A DNA stretch of 64,000 bases from Flavobacterium sp. TAB 87 (GCF_001529295.1 NZ_LLWK01000028.1:20401-84400); one strand, 5' to 3'. Counted from the first letter of the stretch, positions 54,461 through 63,550 are shown. Notes: generated by a model from the sequence alone, not told the origin. Translations and numbers: made by a program.

Positions 54461-54500
54461 AAAAAGGCAGTTCCTTTTCGAGGGAACTGCCTTTAATTTT
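54461..54500. terminator. Bidirectional terminator between DUF6520 and S9 peptidase genes
   Basis: AAAAAGGCAGTTCC pairs with GGGAACTGCCTTT across TTTTCGA and is followed by AATTTTTAAAA; the preceding A-run serves the opposite strand. It lies between convergent genes ending at 54443 and 54511. Confidence 0.9.
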
Positions 54501-54510
54501 TAAAAATAAC

Positions 54511-57126
54511 TTATTCAATACCCTTCTTTATCCATTCCGATGGCTGTGCATCCTTTAAAAAAGTGGCAAGCCATTGTTCATATTTATGCGTAAAATCGAT
54601 TTGACCCCTACCCTGAGTTAAAACATGCCTGTTTTCGGGATAGATAAGCATGATCTCCTTCTTACCTAATCGTCGTAAAGCATTGTAAAATGCTATGCTT
54701 TGATGGTAATGAACTTGCAGGTCCAACTCACCGGTCCATATTAAAATTGGCGCGCTAATCTGTTGTGCATGCATAATCGGTGAGTTTCGCAAATAACCAT
54801 CCATATCTTCATAGAACGATTTACCCATACGCCACATATCATACTCATATCGCCAGATTTCAGGCCTGCCATTATTCCAGCCAATCGAAAAATAACTACT
54901 AATCAAATCAGTCACACCGGCTCCAACAATGATCGTTGCAAAAATAGGTGTTTGGGTAGCAATATAACTGACCTCATAACCTCCAAATGAATGACCCGTC
55001 AAAGCAATTTTATCAGCGTGTACTAAGCCCATCTGAATCACAGCCTTAGTCGCGGAGACAACACAATCTGTGGCACTACTACCTACATGACCCATTTCAT
55101 AGGATATATCGGGGTACAGGACAAAGTATCCTTGAGCAGTTAAATTACTGATATTGGCTCCTCCTCCATTATATAAACTCGGATTGACATAGTTATGTAA
55201 ATGTTGACTCAACTTTTCATAAATATAAACGACCATGGGGTATTTTTTACTCGAATCGTAATCAGCTGGATAGTACAAAGCTCCTTGTAGCTGCTTATTT
55301 TTTGAATTAGTATAGCTAATAAGCTTTGAATTACCCCAATGATAAGCTACTTGTTGCGGATTACTTTTGAAAACCATTGTAGGAGTTGCCGATCTTTTGC
55401 TAATTGTCATTATCGCTGGTGCGGTATTATAATCTTCTACTTTGTAATAAAGGGTTTCACAGTCTTTGCTAAATCCAAACTCGGTAATACTTTTGTCAGC
55501 AAAAACTAAAGGATCCTCAACACCTTTCCATCGATAATAACCTGATTGTCTAGTAATTTTGCCATCAGCTTTTAGATAAATACCAGCTTCTAAATTAATT
55601 TTAGGAAAAATGAATCCATCAAAATTCATAAGTCGATCGTTCTGCCCCAAAGCTTTAGCGAGCCGAAATACAATTTGCTGCTCTCTTCCTTTAGTCAATC
55701 GTTCTGTTTTCAAGTTCTTTAAATTAACTGACCATAAATCATATTCATCATAAATAAGTATGCATGAATCATCAGCTGTCCATCCCGCAATTCCATAAGC
55801 ATGGTGCCCTGCTCTATCATTTGACACTTCATAAATCTTTTGAAAAATACCTGCACTAACATTTATATGTCTCCCCGTCGCTAGTTCATAAACCCACCAA
55901 TGGGAATCGCTACGATAAGTAATAAATTTACCACCGTAAGATGAGGTGACATCTCCCATAATACAACTTTTATCATGTAAAAAAAGCGTTTGTTTACCAG
56001 TGTTCAAATTAGTAACATACCAGTCGATTTTATTATGAAAATCAAACTGCGGCTTTTGCACAGTAGGATTATAGGTAATCGCATACTGCTGGTCGCCACT
56101 TAGCATAATTTTTGGCTGTGAAGTGGTAGTAAGCAGTCTAAATTGACCGCTATCCGGAAACCAAACCGCACATTTTGGTGCAATATCCAAACGACCCTCC
56201 TTTTGAACCTGACTATAAGTCCAAGAATCATTTCCATTCCATACCTGTACTATCGGTTTTTCCGCATTTGATTTGGCAGTTTCGCTATTAAAAAAGAACA
56301 CCCGTTTGCCATCCTCTGATATAACAAAGCGAGTCCATAAAGGGGGTAATATGCTACTGCCTTTAGCAAAATCCGAAACTGTATTAGCATCAAAGCCATA
56401 CAACTTACTGTCTTTAAAGCGATACAAATACAAGTTCTTGGTATTACGAACATCTAGATTATCTTTATAGCTTTTCACAAAAGCAAAAGCATTTCCTTCT
56501 CCTTGCCAAATTATATTATTAAAACTGGCTTCAGCATCAGAAGCTAGTGATTGAACTTGAACTTTACCGCCATCAAAAAGGCAATAATTTAAGGAGGATA
56601 TCTCTTTATCTATTGTATAAACCAAAGCAGTACCAGACGGATTTAGGGAAAACTCCGCTACATCTTCTATTTTATTAACAACACTACCATTAATTGGGCC
56701 AATAGAAAGTTGGTTCAAATCAGATAAGGTTATTAGAGTTAATCCGTCACTTGAAAAAGCACTTTGCTTTACGTTCTTTATTACTCTGGTACTACCATTT
56801 TTTAGATTTACTATCGTAAATACTTTATCAGGAAGCATACACTTAAACCAACTGTCATTAGCAAACCTACCCTCATAACCTTTCGGAAAGCTATAGGTTT
56901 TGGTTGCCGTTTTATTCCTTACAAAAAGTGTATCATTCTTACTTTCATAGGCTAAATGATAACTCACCCAGCCCCCCTTGGCAGAGACCTCTTTCATTTC
57001 CATCGTACTCCATAACTGGTAATCAGCCTCGGTAAGGTGTTTTTTGAGTACAACCTGCCCCAATACCGAGCAGGAAAATAAAATAACTAATAAAACAAAT
57101 AGATTTTTTATATTAGTAGCCTTCAT
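54511..57126 (-). CDS. S9-family prolyl oligopeptidase-like peptidase, secreted
   Basis: 871 aa from the ATG at 57126, which gives the signal peptide MKATNIKNLFVLLVILFSCS; an ATG at 57138 is also possible. The first ~600 residues are a propeller-like domain. The C-terminal alpha/beta hydrolase has the nucleophile Ser in LTGHSFGGYEV, Asp in ILIWTGELDLQVHYHQ and His in YPENRHVLTQ. It is periplasmic. It overlaps the susD stop by 14 nt, so it is translated with the SusCD pair and probably trims peptides that the pair imports. Confidence 0.9.
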   Translation of the reverse strand: MKATNIKNLFVLLVILFSCSVLGQVVLKKHLTEADYQLWSTMEMKEVSAKGGWVSYHLAYESKNDTLFVRNKTATKTYSFPKGYEGRFANDSWFKCMLPDKVFTIVNLKNGSTRVIKNVKQSAFSSDGLTLITLSDLNQLSIGPINGSVVNKIEDVAEFSLNPSGTALVYTIDKEISSLNYCLFDGGKVQVQSLASDAEASFNNIIWQGEGNAFAFVKSYKDNLDVRNTKNLYLYRFKDSKLYGFDANTVSDFAKGSSILPPLWTRFVISEDGKRVFFFNSETAKSNAEKPIVQVWNGNDSWTYSQVQKEGRLDIAPKCAVWFPDSGQFRLLTTTSQPKIMLSGDQQYAITYNPTVQKPQFDFHNKIDWYVTNLNTGKQTLFLHDKSCIMGDVTSSYGGKFITYRSDSHWWVYELATGRHINVSAGIFQKIYEVSNDRAGHHAYGIAGWTADDSCILIYDEYDLWSVNLKNLKTERLTKGREQQIVFRLAKALGQNDRLMNFDGFIFPKINLEAGIYLKADGKITRQSGYYRWKGVEDPLVFADKSITEFGFSKDCETLYYKVEDYNTAPAIMTISKRSATPTMVFKSNPQQVAYHWGNSKLISYTNSKNKQLQGALYYPADYDSSKKYPMVVYIYEKLSQHLHNYVNPSLYNGGGANISNLTAQGYFVLYPDISYEMGHVGSSATDCVVSATKAVIQMGLVHADKIALTGHSFGGYEVSYIATQTPIFATIIVGAGVTDLISSYFSIGWNNGRPEIWRYEYDMWRMGKSFYEDMDGYLRNSPIMHAQQISAPILIWTGELDLQVHYHQSIAFYNALRRLGKKEIMLIYPENRHVLTQGRGQIDFTHKYEQWLATFLKDAQPSEWIKKGIE

Positions 57127-58513
57127 TCTGTGGCGCAAGATTAGGGTTAATCAATAATTCCGATTGGGGTACTGGCCAAAAAACATCCGTACTATTCCAT
57201 CCTCCTTTAACCACTGACAATTTTGTATCCAATTTTCCGTTACGTTGCAAATCAAAAAAGCGGTGCCCAGTTTCTGTAAACAATTCAAATCTTCGCTCCA
57301 TAAGTACGGCTTCAATTATTTCTGAACTAGTCACCGCCACAGTATTACCAAGTCCTGCTGTACTGCGAACAAAGTTCAAGTCTTCTTTTGCTCCAATTAA
57401 ATCTCCCTGCTGCGCTCGTGCTTCCGCTCGGATTAAATATTGCTCAGCAAGTCGCAGCATCACTGAATATTCGGTCGAAGTACCTGTTCCGATACCTTGC
57501 TTGTACTTGTAGGCATGATACCAGGCAGCAGTACCTTTGTTAATAATTCTAATCCAACGGTTTTTACGCTGATCACCTACTTCAAAGGAATTATACAGTT
57601 CAGTACTGAGCGAAACGCTTGATGGCGGTCCGGCATTAAATACAAACAAAGCTCCCTCCTGTGTATTAGTTGTACCACTACTGGAAGCAAATTGCCAAAT
57701 AGTGCTGCTGCATCCTTTCAGAAACACCTTGTCTAAATTTCCTTCCCAGACATAGAGACCTGTTTCATTTAAGACAGCCGAAGCTGCATTACTAGCTTCA
57801 GACCACTGCCTGTTATATAAATACAGTCTTGCTAATAAAGCCTTAGCGGCAAATTGGTTTGGTCTAACGCGTCCTATGCTTATGTAGGACTTCGGCAATA
57901 AAGCAGCAGCAGCCTCCAAATCAGCAATACAAAGAGCGTAGACTTCTGCCTGAGGCAATCTCTTCACGCTACTATTTTTCTGATAATCAGTAGTTTTTAT
58001 ATAAGGACAACCTCCGTAAACACCATCTAAATAGGAATGTAATAACGCTCGAACAAACAATGCTTCGCCCATAAGCTGCTGCTTTTCGACCGTACTAAGA
58101 GTAGTAGAATGGCTAACACCTTCAATCACGGCATTGGTGGCATAAATTTGGCTATAGGCACTTGTCCACAATTCCTGTACAAAAGAATTGGTGGCCGTCA
58201 GCCCATTGTTGTAAAAAGGTTCTGCAGTAGTAATTCCGGTTTGATAACACACCAATTCATCAGTGTATTGACCTAACAAATGAGAAAGCCCAACAGACTT
58301 GCCCGTTAATAGACCACCATCTCTCATTTTACCATAGATATCCTTCATAGCAGCGGTCGCAGTAGTATAATCTGCAAAAACGGCTTCACTGGTCAGTTGA
58401 GAGTTCGGCTGTTCCACATCCACAAAAGAATCGCAGGAAATAACGACACTTTGTACTAAGCAACATAGTATGGCAGATCCAATAAATCTAATTATATTTT
58501 GTTTATTTTTCAT
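57113..58513 (-). CDS. susD: SusD/RagB-family outer-membrane lipoprotein
   Basis: 466 aa. Lipobox VVISC with Cys27, then SFVDVEQPNSQLTSEAVFAD, TPR-like helices (LMGEALFVRALLHSYLDGVY; AAKALLARLYLYNRQWSEAS) and the C-terminal ERRFELFTETGHRFFDLQRN. SusD binds the substrate at the surface and caps the SusC pore. 10 nt separate it from susC. With a peptidase as third gene, a peptide ligand is more likely than a glycan, but this is inference. Confidence 0.93.
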   Translation of the reverse strand: MKNKQNIIRFIGSAILCCLVQSVVISCDSFVDVEQPNSQLTSEAVFADYTTATAAMKDIYGKMRDGGLLTGKSVGLSHLLGQYTDELVCYQTGITTAEPFYNNGLTATNSFVQELWTSAYSQIYATNAVIEGVSHSTTLSTVEKQQLMGEALFVRALLHSYLDGVYGGCPYIKTTDYQKNSSVKRLPQAEVYALCIADLEAAAALLPKSYISIGRVRPNQFAAKALLARLYLYNRQWSEASNAASAVLNETGLYVWEGNLDKVFLKGCSSTIWQFASSSGTTNTQEGALFVFNAGPPSSVSLSTELYNSFEVGDQRKNRWIRIINKGTAAWYHAYKYKQGIGTGTSTEYSVMLRLAEQYLIRAEARAQQGDLIGAKEDLNFVRSTAGLGNTVAVTSSEIIEAVLMERRFELFTETGHRFFDLQRNGKLDTKLSVVKGGWNSTDVFWPVPQSELLINPNLAPQNEGY

Positions 58514-58523
58514 AATAGCTTTT

Positions 58524-61500
58524 TTAAAATTTAATTTCGGCTCCTAAACTGATAACTCGTAGTGGAGGCAAATAATTAAAACTTCTGAACTCAGGATCAC
58601 CGTCATCATACGAGGTAATTGTCAACAAATTTTGGGCCTGCAAGGATAGTTTACATTGCAATCCTTTCAAATAAGTGGGTACACTATAAGAAACAGCAAC
58701 GTTCCTAAGGCGGATATACGACGCATCACTCACTGCGGCATTACTATAGGCATAACGTCCGTAGGCAGTCACTGCGGCACTATTCAAACCAGTAGTGTAA
58801 ATTTGCATAGTAGCATTGTCTCCTGGCTGTTGCCAACCCCCATTTGCCGTAAGGGGTTGGTTGCCAAAAGCACCTGGAGCCGAATACTGCGAAGCAGCAT
58901 TCCAATTCAATTGCTTTACAAACTGGAAAAGAAAGTCCAATTGAAACCGTTTATAACGCAACTGATTTTGTACTCCGCCATAGTATTCCGGGCTGAAATC
59001 CCTGATTGTCTGGGCATCATCTGCAAAAGATAAAGCACCATCGCCATTCACATCTTCAAACTCATAGATACCCGTTTGTGGGTTCACACCGCTAAAATGA
59101 TATAATTTCTGAATATTGATGGATTCCCCTATCACATATTGATTACGGTAACTGCTGGTTGCAAGACCGGGAAAAGCAATCAGCTTGTTTTTTGGAAAAG
59201 TGATATTAATATCAGTGGTCCATCCAAAAGAATCCTTCTGGATATTCAGCGTGCGCAATGTCAATTCTAATCCTGTATTCTGAACCGTAGCATCAAGATT
59301 AGATTGTATGGTGGTAAAACCAGTAGTCGAAGGCAGCGGCATACCTATAAGTTGATTGGAGGAACGGTTGTGGTACCAACCCGCAGTCGTGAAAATTCTG
59401 TCGTTTAGAAAACCAAGTTCGATCGCTGCTTCTATTTTTTGGTTACTTTCCCAACTAAAGTTAGGATTAAACAGTCGTATAGGTCTCAATCCCACAGTAC
59501 CATCATAAACACTCGTTGATGATTGATAAGTATCCAAATATTGATAATCACCTATCTGGTCATTTCCGGTAACACCAAAACTGCCGCGTACTTTTCCGAA
59601 GCTCAGAAGAGAAAAATCCTCTCTAATTACTTTTTCCTCAGAGAATAACCAAGCCATACCTACAGCGCCAAAATTAGCAAATTGCTTACCTGGTCCAAAT
59701 CGGCTTGAACCATCACGACGACCGGTCAGATTCACAAAGTATTTATCCTGCCATGAAAAATTCACTCTGCCAAACAAAGCCTGATACATATAAAGAATTT
59801 CATCGTCAAAATTAGTTCTACTCAAACTCGCTGAAGCCAAGTTATATAGCAAACTGTTACTGGTGAAACCGGATCCAAATTGGACCAATCGATTGGTAGT
59901 TTCGTTCTGAAAAGTACCTCCCACGAGCACATCAAACTTTCCTTTACCGAGCTGTTTTTGCCATTGCAACTGCGGCTCAATTACCCATGATTGCCGAGCA
60001 GTGGTCGTAAGATAGATGGAAGAATAAGAAGCAGCGGCCTGATAAATGGGATCATAAATGGTCGAAGGATTACTCCGGGTTTCATGATGCTGCAAATCCG
60101 TAAAACCAAAACTGGTCTTAGCGGTAAATCCATAGTCTAATTGATAGGAAAACAATCCATTAGTTACCAGACTATTCGTTTTTGACAATGCCTTTGCATA
60201 AAGTGCCGCTAACGGATTTTCCCAACTGCTATTTTCCCAGTTCAGGGTACCATCAGCATTATAAAGAGCGGGAGCATTAGGAGCTAAATTTCGAGATATG
60301 CGTGTTAAATCTCTTGCGGGCTGGTCATTATCTTGAATATCATAACTGCCGGAGAATGTCACTTTAAATTTTTTATCAATACTCTCATGATCTAAACTTA
60401 GATGTACTCCACCTTTTTTATAATCAAAGTCCCCAGGGTATACCGTACCCTGACTATAGGTATTTCCACTAAGCAAAAAGTGTGTCTGTGCCGAACCTCC
60501 CGAAACGGATAATTGCATCGTCTTTATTTCAGCAGTACCACCGGTTAATTCCTTTTGCCAATCAGTATTTTGATTACGGTCCCATGTACCGTTTACATCG
60601 TAAGCATTAAAAGGATAAGTAGTGATTCCATCGTTGGCAAAGGCCTGTTCCCGCATCATCAAATATTCAGGAGTGCCCATTAAATCGGTCGTTCTGGTAA
60701 TTTGCCCTACAGCGGTAGTGCTACTGACCGCAAATTGAGTCTTCCCCGCTTTCCCTTTTTTAGTGGTAATAAGTACTACTCCATTAGCACCACGCGAACC
60801 ATAAATAGCTGTCGCATCAGCATCTTTCAACACTTCGACACTGGCAATAGCACTAGGCGTAATCGTATTAAGCGGACTGGTAGCACTCGGCAATGAAGTC
60901 GAAGTTTGCCTATCCCCTATCGCATCCGAGCTAAAAGGAACCCCATCAATAATATACAATGGTGCATTACCAGTACTGCGTAAACTGTTGATTCCGCGAA
61001 TTCTAATGTCAAAGCCACCACCTGGAGCTCCTGTCTGTTGAGTTATATCAACCCCCGCCATCCTACCCTGCATCGCTGCGAGTACATTCGTTACAGGCTG
61101 CGTTTCAATATCATTAGCAGTGATTCTGGCTATACTACCCGTGCGTTCGCTTTCTTTAACGGAATAATAACCAGCATTGACTTTTACTTCTTGCAGGTTT
61201 GTGGCATCTTCCTGAAATCGTACATTAATTATAGTGCTAGTATTTACGGGCATTTCTATAGTCTTGTAGCCCATAAAGGAAAAAACCAGTGTATCTGTAG
61301 CGGAAGCAGTTATCTCATACTTCCCATCAAAATCGGTAATAACAGCCGTTTTCGTTCCTTTAATAGAAACGGTTACTCCCGGCATTGACCCTCGATTGTC
61401 AGTAACAGTTCCGGTAATTTGTTTAATCTGAACTTGTTTCAGATTCTCCTTTCGCAAGCTATTGTAAGGTTTAAAAATAGTCGAAGGGATTACGGTTTTT

Positions 61501-61589
61501 TTTGCAAGAACAAGGTTAGTATTCAGTATTATGCAAATAGGCATATACCACAATACCGCCCTAACTCTGATTAATGAAATTTTTTTCAT
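58524..61589 (-). CDS. susC: SusC/RagA-family TonB-dependent transporter
   Basis: 1021 aa. Signal peptide, a CarboxypepD_reg-like domain near residues 57-135 (GTVTDNRGSMPGVTVSIKGT; FSFMGYKTIEMPVN), a plug domain (MQGRMAGVDITQQTGAPGGG; VLKDADATAIYGSRGANGVV) and a beta-barrel ending LRVISLGAEIKF. It imports the ligand captured by SusD using TonB energy. First gene of the minus-strand susC-susD-S9 operon. Length is normal. Confidence 0.95.
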   Translation of the reverse strand: MKKISLIRVRAVLWYMPICIILNTNLVLAKKTVIPSTIFKPYNSLRKENLKQVQIKQITGTVTDNRGSMPGVTVSIKGTKTAVITDFDGKYEITASATDTLVFSFMGYKTIEMPVNTSTIINVRFQEDATNLQEVKVNAGYYSVKESERTGSIARITANDIETQPVTNVLAAMQGRMAGVDITQQTGAPGGGFDIRIRGINSLRSTGNAPLYIIDGVPFSSDAIGDRQTSTSLPSATSPLNTITPSAIASVEVLKDADATAIYGSRGANGVVLITTKKGKAGKTQFAVSSTTAVGQITRTTDLMGTPEYLMMREQAFANDGITTYPFNAYDVNGTWDRNQNTDWQKELTGGTAEIKTMQLSVSGGSAQTHFLLSGNTYSQGTVYPGDFDYKKGGVHLSLDHESIDKKFKVTFSGSYDIQDNDQPARDLTRISRNLAPNAPALYNADGTLNWENSSWENPLAALYAKALSKTNSLVTNGLFSYQLDYGFTAKTSFGFTDLQHHETRSNPSTIYDPIYQAAASYSSIYLTTTARQSWVIEPQLQWQKQLGKGKFDVLVGGTFQNETTNRLVQFGSGFTSNSLLYNLASASLSRTNFDDEILYMYQALFGRVNFSWQDKYFVNLTGRRDGSSRFGPGKQFANFGAVGMAWLFSEEKVIREDFSLLSFGKVRGSFGVTGNDQIGDYQYLDTYQSSTSVYDGTVGLRPIRLFNPNFSWESNQKIEAAIELGFLNDRIFTTAGWYHNRSSNQLIGMPLPSTTGFTTIQSNLDATVQNTGLELTLRTLNIQKDSFGWTTDINITFPKNKLIAFPGLATSSYRNQYVIGESINIQKLYHFSGVNPQTGIYEFEDVNGDGALSFADDAQTIRDFSPEYYGGVQNQLRYKRFQLDFLFQFVKQLNWNAASQYSAPGAFGNQPLTANGGWQQPGDNATMQIYTTGLNSAAVTAYGRYAYSNAAVSDASYIRLRNVAVSYSVPTYLKGLQCKLSLQAQNLLTITSYDDGDPEFRSFNYLPPLRVISLGAEIKF

Positions 61590-61631
61590 AATTTTGGTAT
61601 AGTTAAATGAAACGTTAGTTTTGTTAGCATT

Positions 61632-61675
61632 GGTCCTCTTTTCAGTTGTCCAGACAGTGAGAGGGCCTTTTTTTA
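61632..61675 (+). terminator. Terminator-like hairpin upstream of susC
   Basis: GGTCCTCT pairs (one G-T) with AGAGGGCC over a 20-nt loop, followed by TTTTTTTAT on the plus strand. Read on the minus strand it is a leader hairpin 43 nt before susC. Confidence 0.45.
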
Positions 61676-61779
61676 TGTGTGTGCCACGAAGGCGCTACGG
61701 TTTAAAGGGTTTATTTTTTCATAGGCGTTTTTTTAGAGTTAGTGTTTGTACTAAATAAGCTTTAGCTATTTTTAAATCT

Positions 61780-61869
61780 TTAAAAACAGTTGCAACCATA
61801 TAACCACAGGCATACTATTGCTATTAAAGCCACTATTAATGCAATTTGCATTTGTTTGTAGTATTTCAT
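61780..61869 (-). CDS. Possible 29-aa single-helix membrane peptide
   Basis: The minus strand from ATG 61869 to TAA 61780 reads MKYYKQMQIALIVALIAIVC, then LWLYGCNCF: a short basic N-terminus, one ideal membrane helix and a Cys-x-Cys end. It lies in the susC upstream region on the same strand. There is no homologue I can name; too short to be sure it is translated. Confidence 0.35.
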   Translation of the reverse strand: MKYYKQMQIALIVALIAIVCLWLYGCNCF

Positions 61870-61927
61870 TTATTGTTCAATTGTTTAAAAGGTTAATTTT
61901 TTTGTTTGTTATAGACTAAAAAACAAT

Positions 61928-61994
61928 CTGCACCTCGTGATAACCAACTCAAATTCAATTATGTCCATTTGATTCAAAAGGTGTTTCGGTGCAG
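61928..61994. repeat. Inverted repeat in the susC upstream region
   Basis: CTGCACC (61928-61934) and GGTGCAG (61988-61994) are perfect complements 53 nt apart. T-runs lie on both outer sides, so it could end transcripts from either direction. Confidence 0.4.
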
Positions 61995-62044
61995 GTATTT
62001 TTTTAAGCATTATATTGTTGTCAATCGGATAAGTCAATTTGGGA

Positions 62045-62052
62045 CAAAGATA
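62045..62052 (-). promoter_or_regulatory. Candidate -7 element upstream of the susC operon
   Basis: On the minus strand TATCTTTG matches TAnnTTTG. A transcript from here would have a ~450-nt leader covering the 29-aa ORF and two hairpins before susC. No good -33 element is seen. Confidence 0.3.
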
Positions 62053-62174
62053 AAATACAGACATAGGACTTAGATAGTAATAATTATTAAATCATAGGCT
62101 CACGGGCTTTACTGGTTAGAATAGATAAAAAATGAATGCGAGGCTTTGAAAATGAGGAAGATTGGCTTAAAACC

Positions 62175-62289
62175 AGCTGAGGTATAGCCATAAAAAATGG
62201 CATGGAACTCAGCTTACTGCCTTAGAGGTACTGGTATACCCGGGAACAATAAGTGAGCCCACGCCATGGGACGTGAGCATCTTACTTAT
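62175..62289. ncRNA. Candidate structured RNA, strand unknown
   Basis: Two strong hairpins lie in a row. AGCTGAG (62175) pairs with CTCAGCT (62208), enclosing GCCAT-AAAAA-ATGGC. TAAGTGAGC (62250) pairs with GCATCTTACTTA (62278), enclosing CACG-CCATGGGA-CGTG. The segment is richer in GC than its surroundings and has no ORF. It could be a small RNA or a leader; it does not match a riboswitch I know. Confidence 0.4.
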
Positions 62290-62407
62290 CATTTCGTTCC
62301 TTTTAAAATTACCAGTTTTCTAAGACGAAATTCTAAGCGAATGCTTCAAAATTGTATTTGAAGAATCGCAAATATATAAATTCAAAAACAAATATAGTTA
62401 AAAATAA

Positions 62408-62437
62408 TTAACCACACATATATGTGTAGGGTTAATA
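62408..62437. promoter_or_regulatory. Operator-like palindrome before the XRE gene
   Basis: ATTAACC, then ACACATATATGTGT (perfect 14-bp palindrome), AG, then GGTTAAT: a near-perfect 30-bp inverted repeat ending 7 nt before the XRE ATG. Typical of an autoregulated repressor. Confidence 0.65.
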
Positions 62438-62444
62438 TTTTTTT

Positions 62445-62696
62445 ATGCTGCAAATTTATCGTGTGGAAGAAAAGGAACTAAATAAGGTAATGATAGCTCT
62501 TGGAGCGATGATTAGGAAAATTAGAGAACAGACAACTGACTTTTCTCAGTCCAAATTAGCCGTTGAAATTGGTATGTCAGAAAATCAGGTTAGTAGAATT
62601 GAAAGAGGGGAAACAAACCCAACAGTTAAAACTCTTCTTATAATTGCGAAAGCTTTAAAAGTTGAAATTAAAGATTTATTTGAAAATGGAAATTAG
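62445..62696 (+). CDS. XRE-family HTH regulator
   Basis: 83 aa. Helix-turn-helix IRKIREQTTDFSQSKLAVEI, then GMSENQVSRIERGETNPTVK and TLLIIAKALKVEIKDLFEN, a Cro/C1-type protein common in Bacteroidota. The ATG at 62445 is used here; the second Met (62490, MIALGAMIRKIRE) would give a more usual N-terminus and leave a normal leader behind the operator. Likely autorepressed by the palindrome at 62408. Confidence 0.85.
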   Translation: MLQIYRVEEKELNKVMIALGAMIRKIREQTTDFSQSKLAVEIGMSENQVSRIERGETNPTVKTLLIIAKALKVEIKDLFENGN

Positions 62697-62724
62697 ATTT
62701 CGATAAAAGAAAGGAATTAGAGAT

Positions 62725-62751
62725 AAAAAAAGATGCTAGGCATCTTTTTTT
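62725..62751 (+). terminator. Terminator of the XRE gene
   Basis: AAAAAAAGATGC-TAG-GCATCTTTTTTT: perfect stem with a 3-nt loop and a long T-run, 29 nt after the stop. Confidence 0.88.
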
Positions 62752-62775
62752 TTATTAAAAACACTTGAACTATAG

Positions 62776-62801
62776 TATTCAATTCGGGAATCACACACTA
62801 T
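62776..62801 (+). repeat. Right copy of the imperfect 26-bp direct repeat
   Basis: TATTCAATTCGGGAATCACA followed by CACTAT, the partner of 51459-51484, 11.3 kb away in the same orientation. Confidence 0.6.
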
Positions 62802-62862
62802 ACTATTTGTAACTATCTCAATAGAGCTATTAGTTTGACACTTAATCAAATTTATAGTAGGG

Positions 62863-62982
62863 ATGAACTGGTATGAAATAATAGGGATAGTTGTGATTTA
62901 TGTAATTGGCGTTTTTATAGGTATAAAGGTCAATGACATTAGAAAAAATTATCAACATAATGATAGCTGGAAGAGCAGGTAA
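62863..62982 (+). CDS. Possible 39-aa single-helix membrane protein
   Basis: Starts MNWYEIIGIVVIYVIGVFIG, then a polar tail IKVNDIRKNYQHNDSWKSR. One membrane helix with an N-out/C-in charge pattern. AGTAGGG lies just upstream. A weak hairpin with T-rich tail follows (about 62988-63013). No family recognised. Confidence 0.4.
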   Translation: MNWYEIIGIVVIYVIGVFIGIKVNDIRKNYQHNDSWKSR

Positions 62983-63071
62983 AAATGAAAGATGCTGTGA
63001 GGTGTCTTTTATTGTTTTAAGACTAGTTGATAATTTATAAATAAAATACTATATATTTGAGAATCACAAAA

Positions 63072-63159
63072 AACGCTGTCGAATAGCGCCTAACCTACGT
63101 GATTTGGGTAGATTGGCTCTTTAATGTAGCGTGTATATACAAGTTATAGCCAATGCGTT
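63072..63159. repeat. Left imperfect palindrome of a cassette-like segment
   Basis: AACGC (63072) faces GCGTT (63155). Inside, ATTGGCT (63112) pairs with AGCCAAT (63148). GTTATAGC at 63143 is the exact complement of GCTATAAC at 63824, on the far side of the next two genes. GCCTAAC at 63088 fits the integron attC core pattern RYYYAAC. Confidence 0.4.
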
Positions 63160-63197
63160 AAAAAATCGTATCATAATCAACATCAATTCTAAACATC

Positions 63198-63542
63198 ATG
63201 AGAGAAAAAGACCAAGAAAAAATAAACAGCGACTTGAAGAAAGTCGTTAATGACCATCTTTTAAATGGTTTCAAAAATCGCCAACATCGCTTAGTTGATA
63301 CGGTTAAAGAAGTCCGTATCCTTAATAGTGAAATCATCCAAGACGAAAATGATAGAGATCACATTTTAGTTAAAAATATTCAAGTTGGTGCTCGGGTATT
63401 CGTGATATTCGGAGATGATGCAAAAAGCTCAGATAATATTCTTGTAAAAAACCAAGGACCTCTGAGTTTTAGATATAATAAAGAAATAGATAACTTTGAA
63501 TTAGAGGAAGCCACAGCCAAATTCTATGATGCAACAAACTAA
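63198..63542 (+). CDS. Hypothetical protein (114 aa)
   Basis: A helical, charged first third (KINSDLKKVVNDHLLNGFKN) is followed by a beta-rich part (VRILNSEIIQDENDRDHILV; VGARVFVIFGDDAKSSDNIL). No signal peptide or membrane segment, and I do not recognise the family. It is paired with the next gene (8-nt gap) and the pair is bounded by inverted sequences, so they look like cargo captured together. Confidence 0.6.
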   Translation: MREKDQEKINSDLKKVVNDHLLNGFKNRQHRLVDTVKEVRILNSEIIQDENDRDHILVKNIQVGARVFVIFGDDAKSSDNILVKNQGPLSFRYNKEIDNFELEEATAKFYDATN

Positions 63543-63550
63543 ATTTTAAT

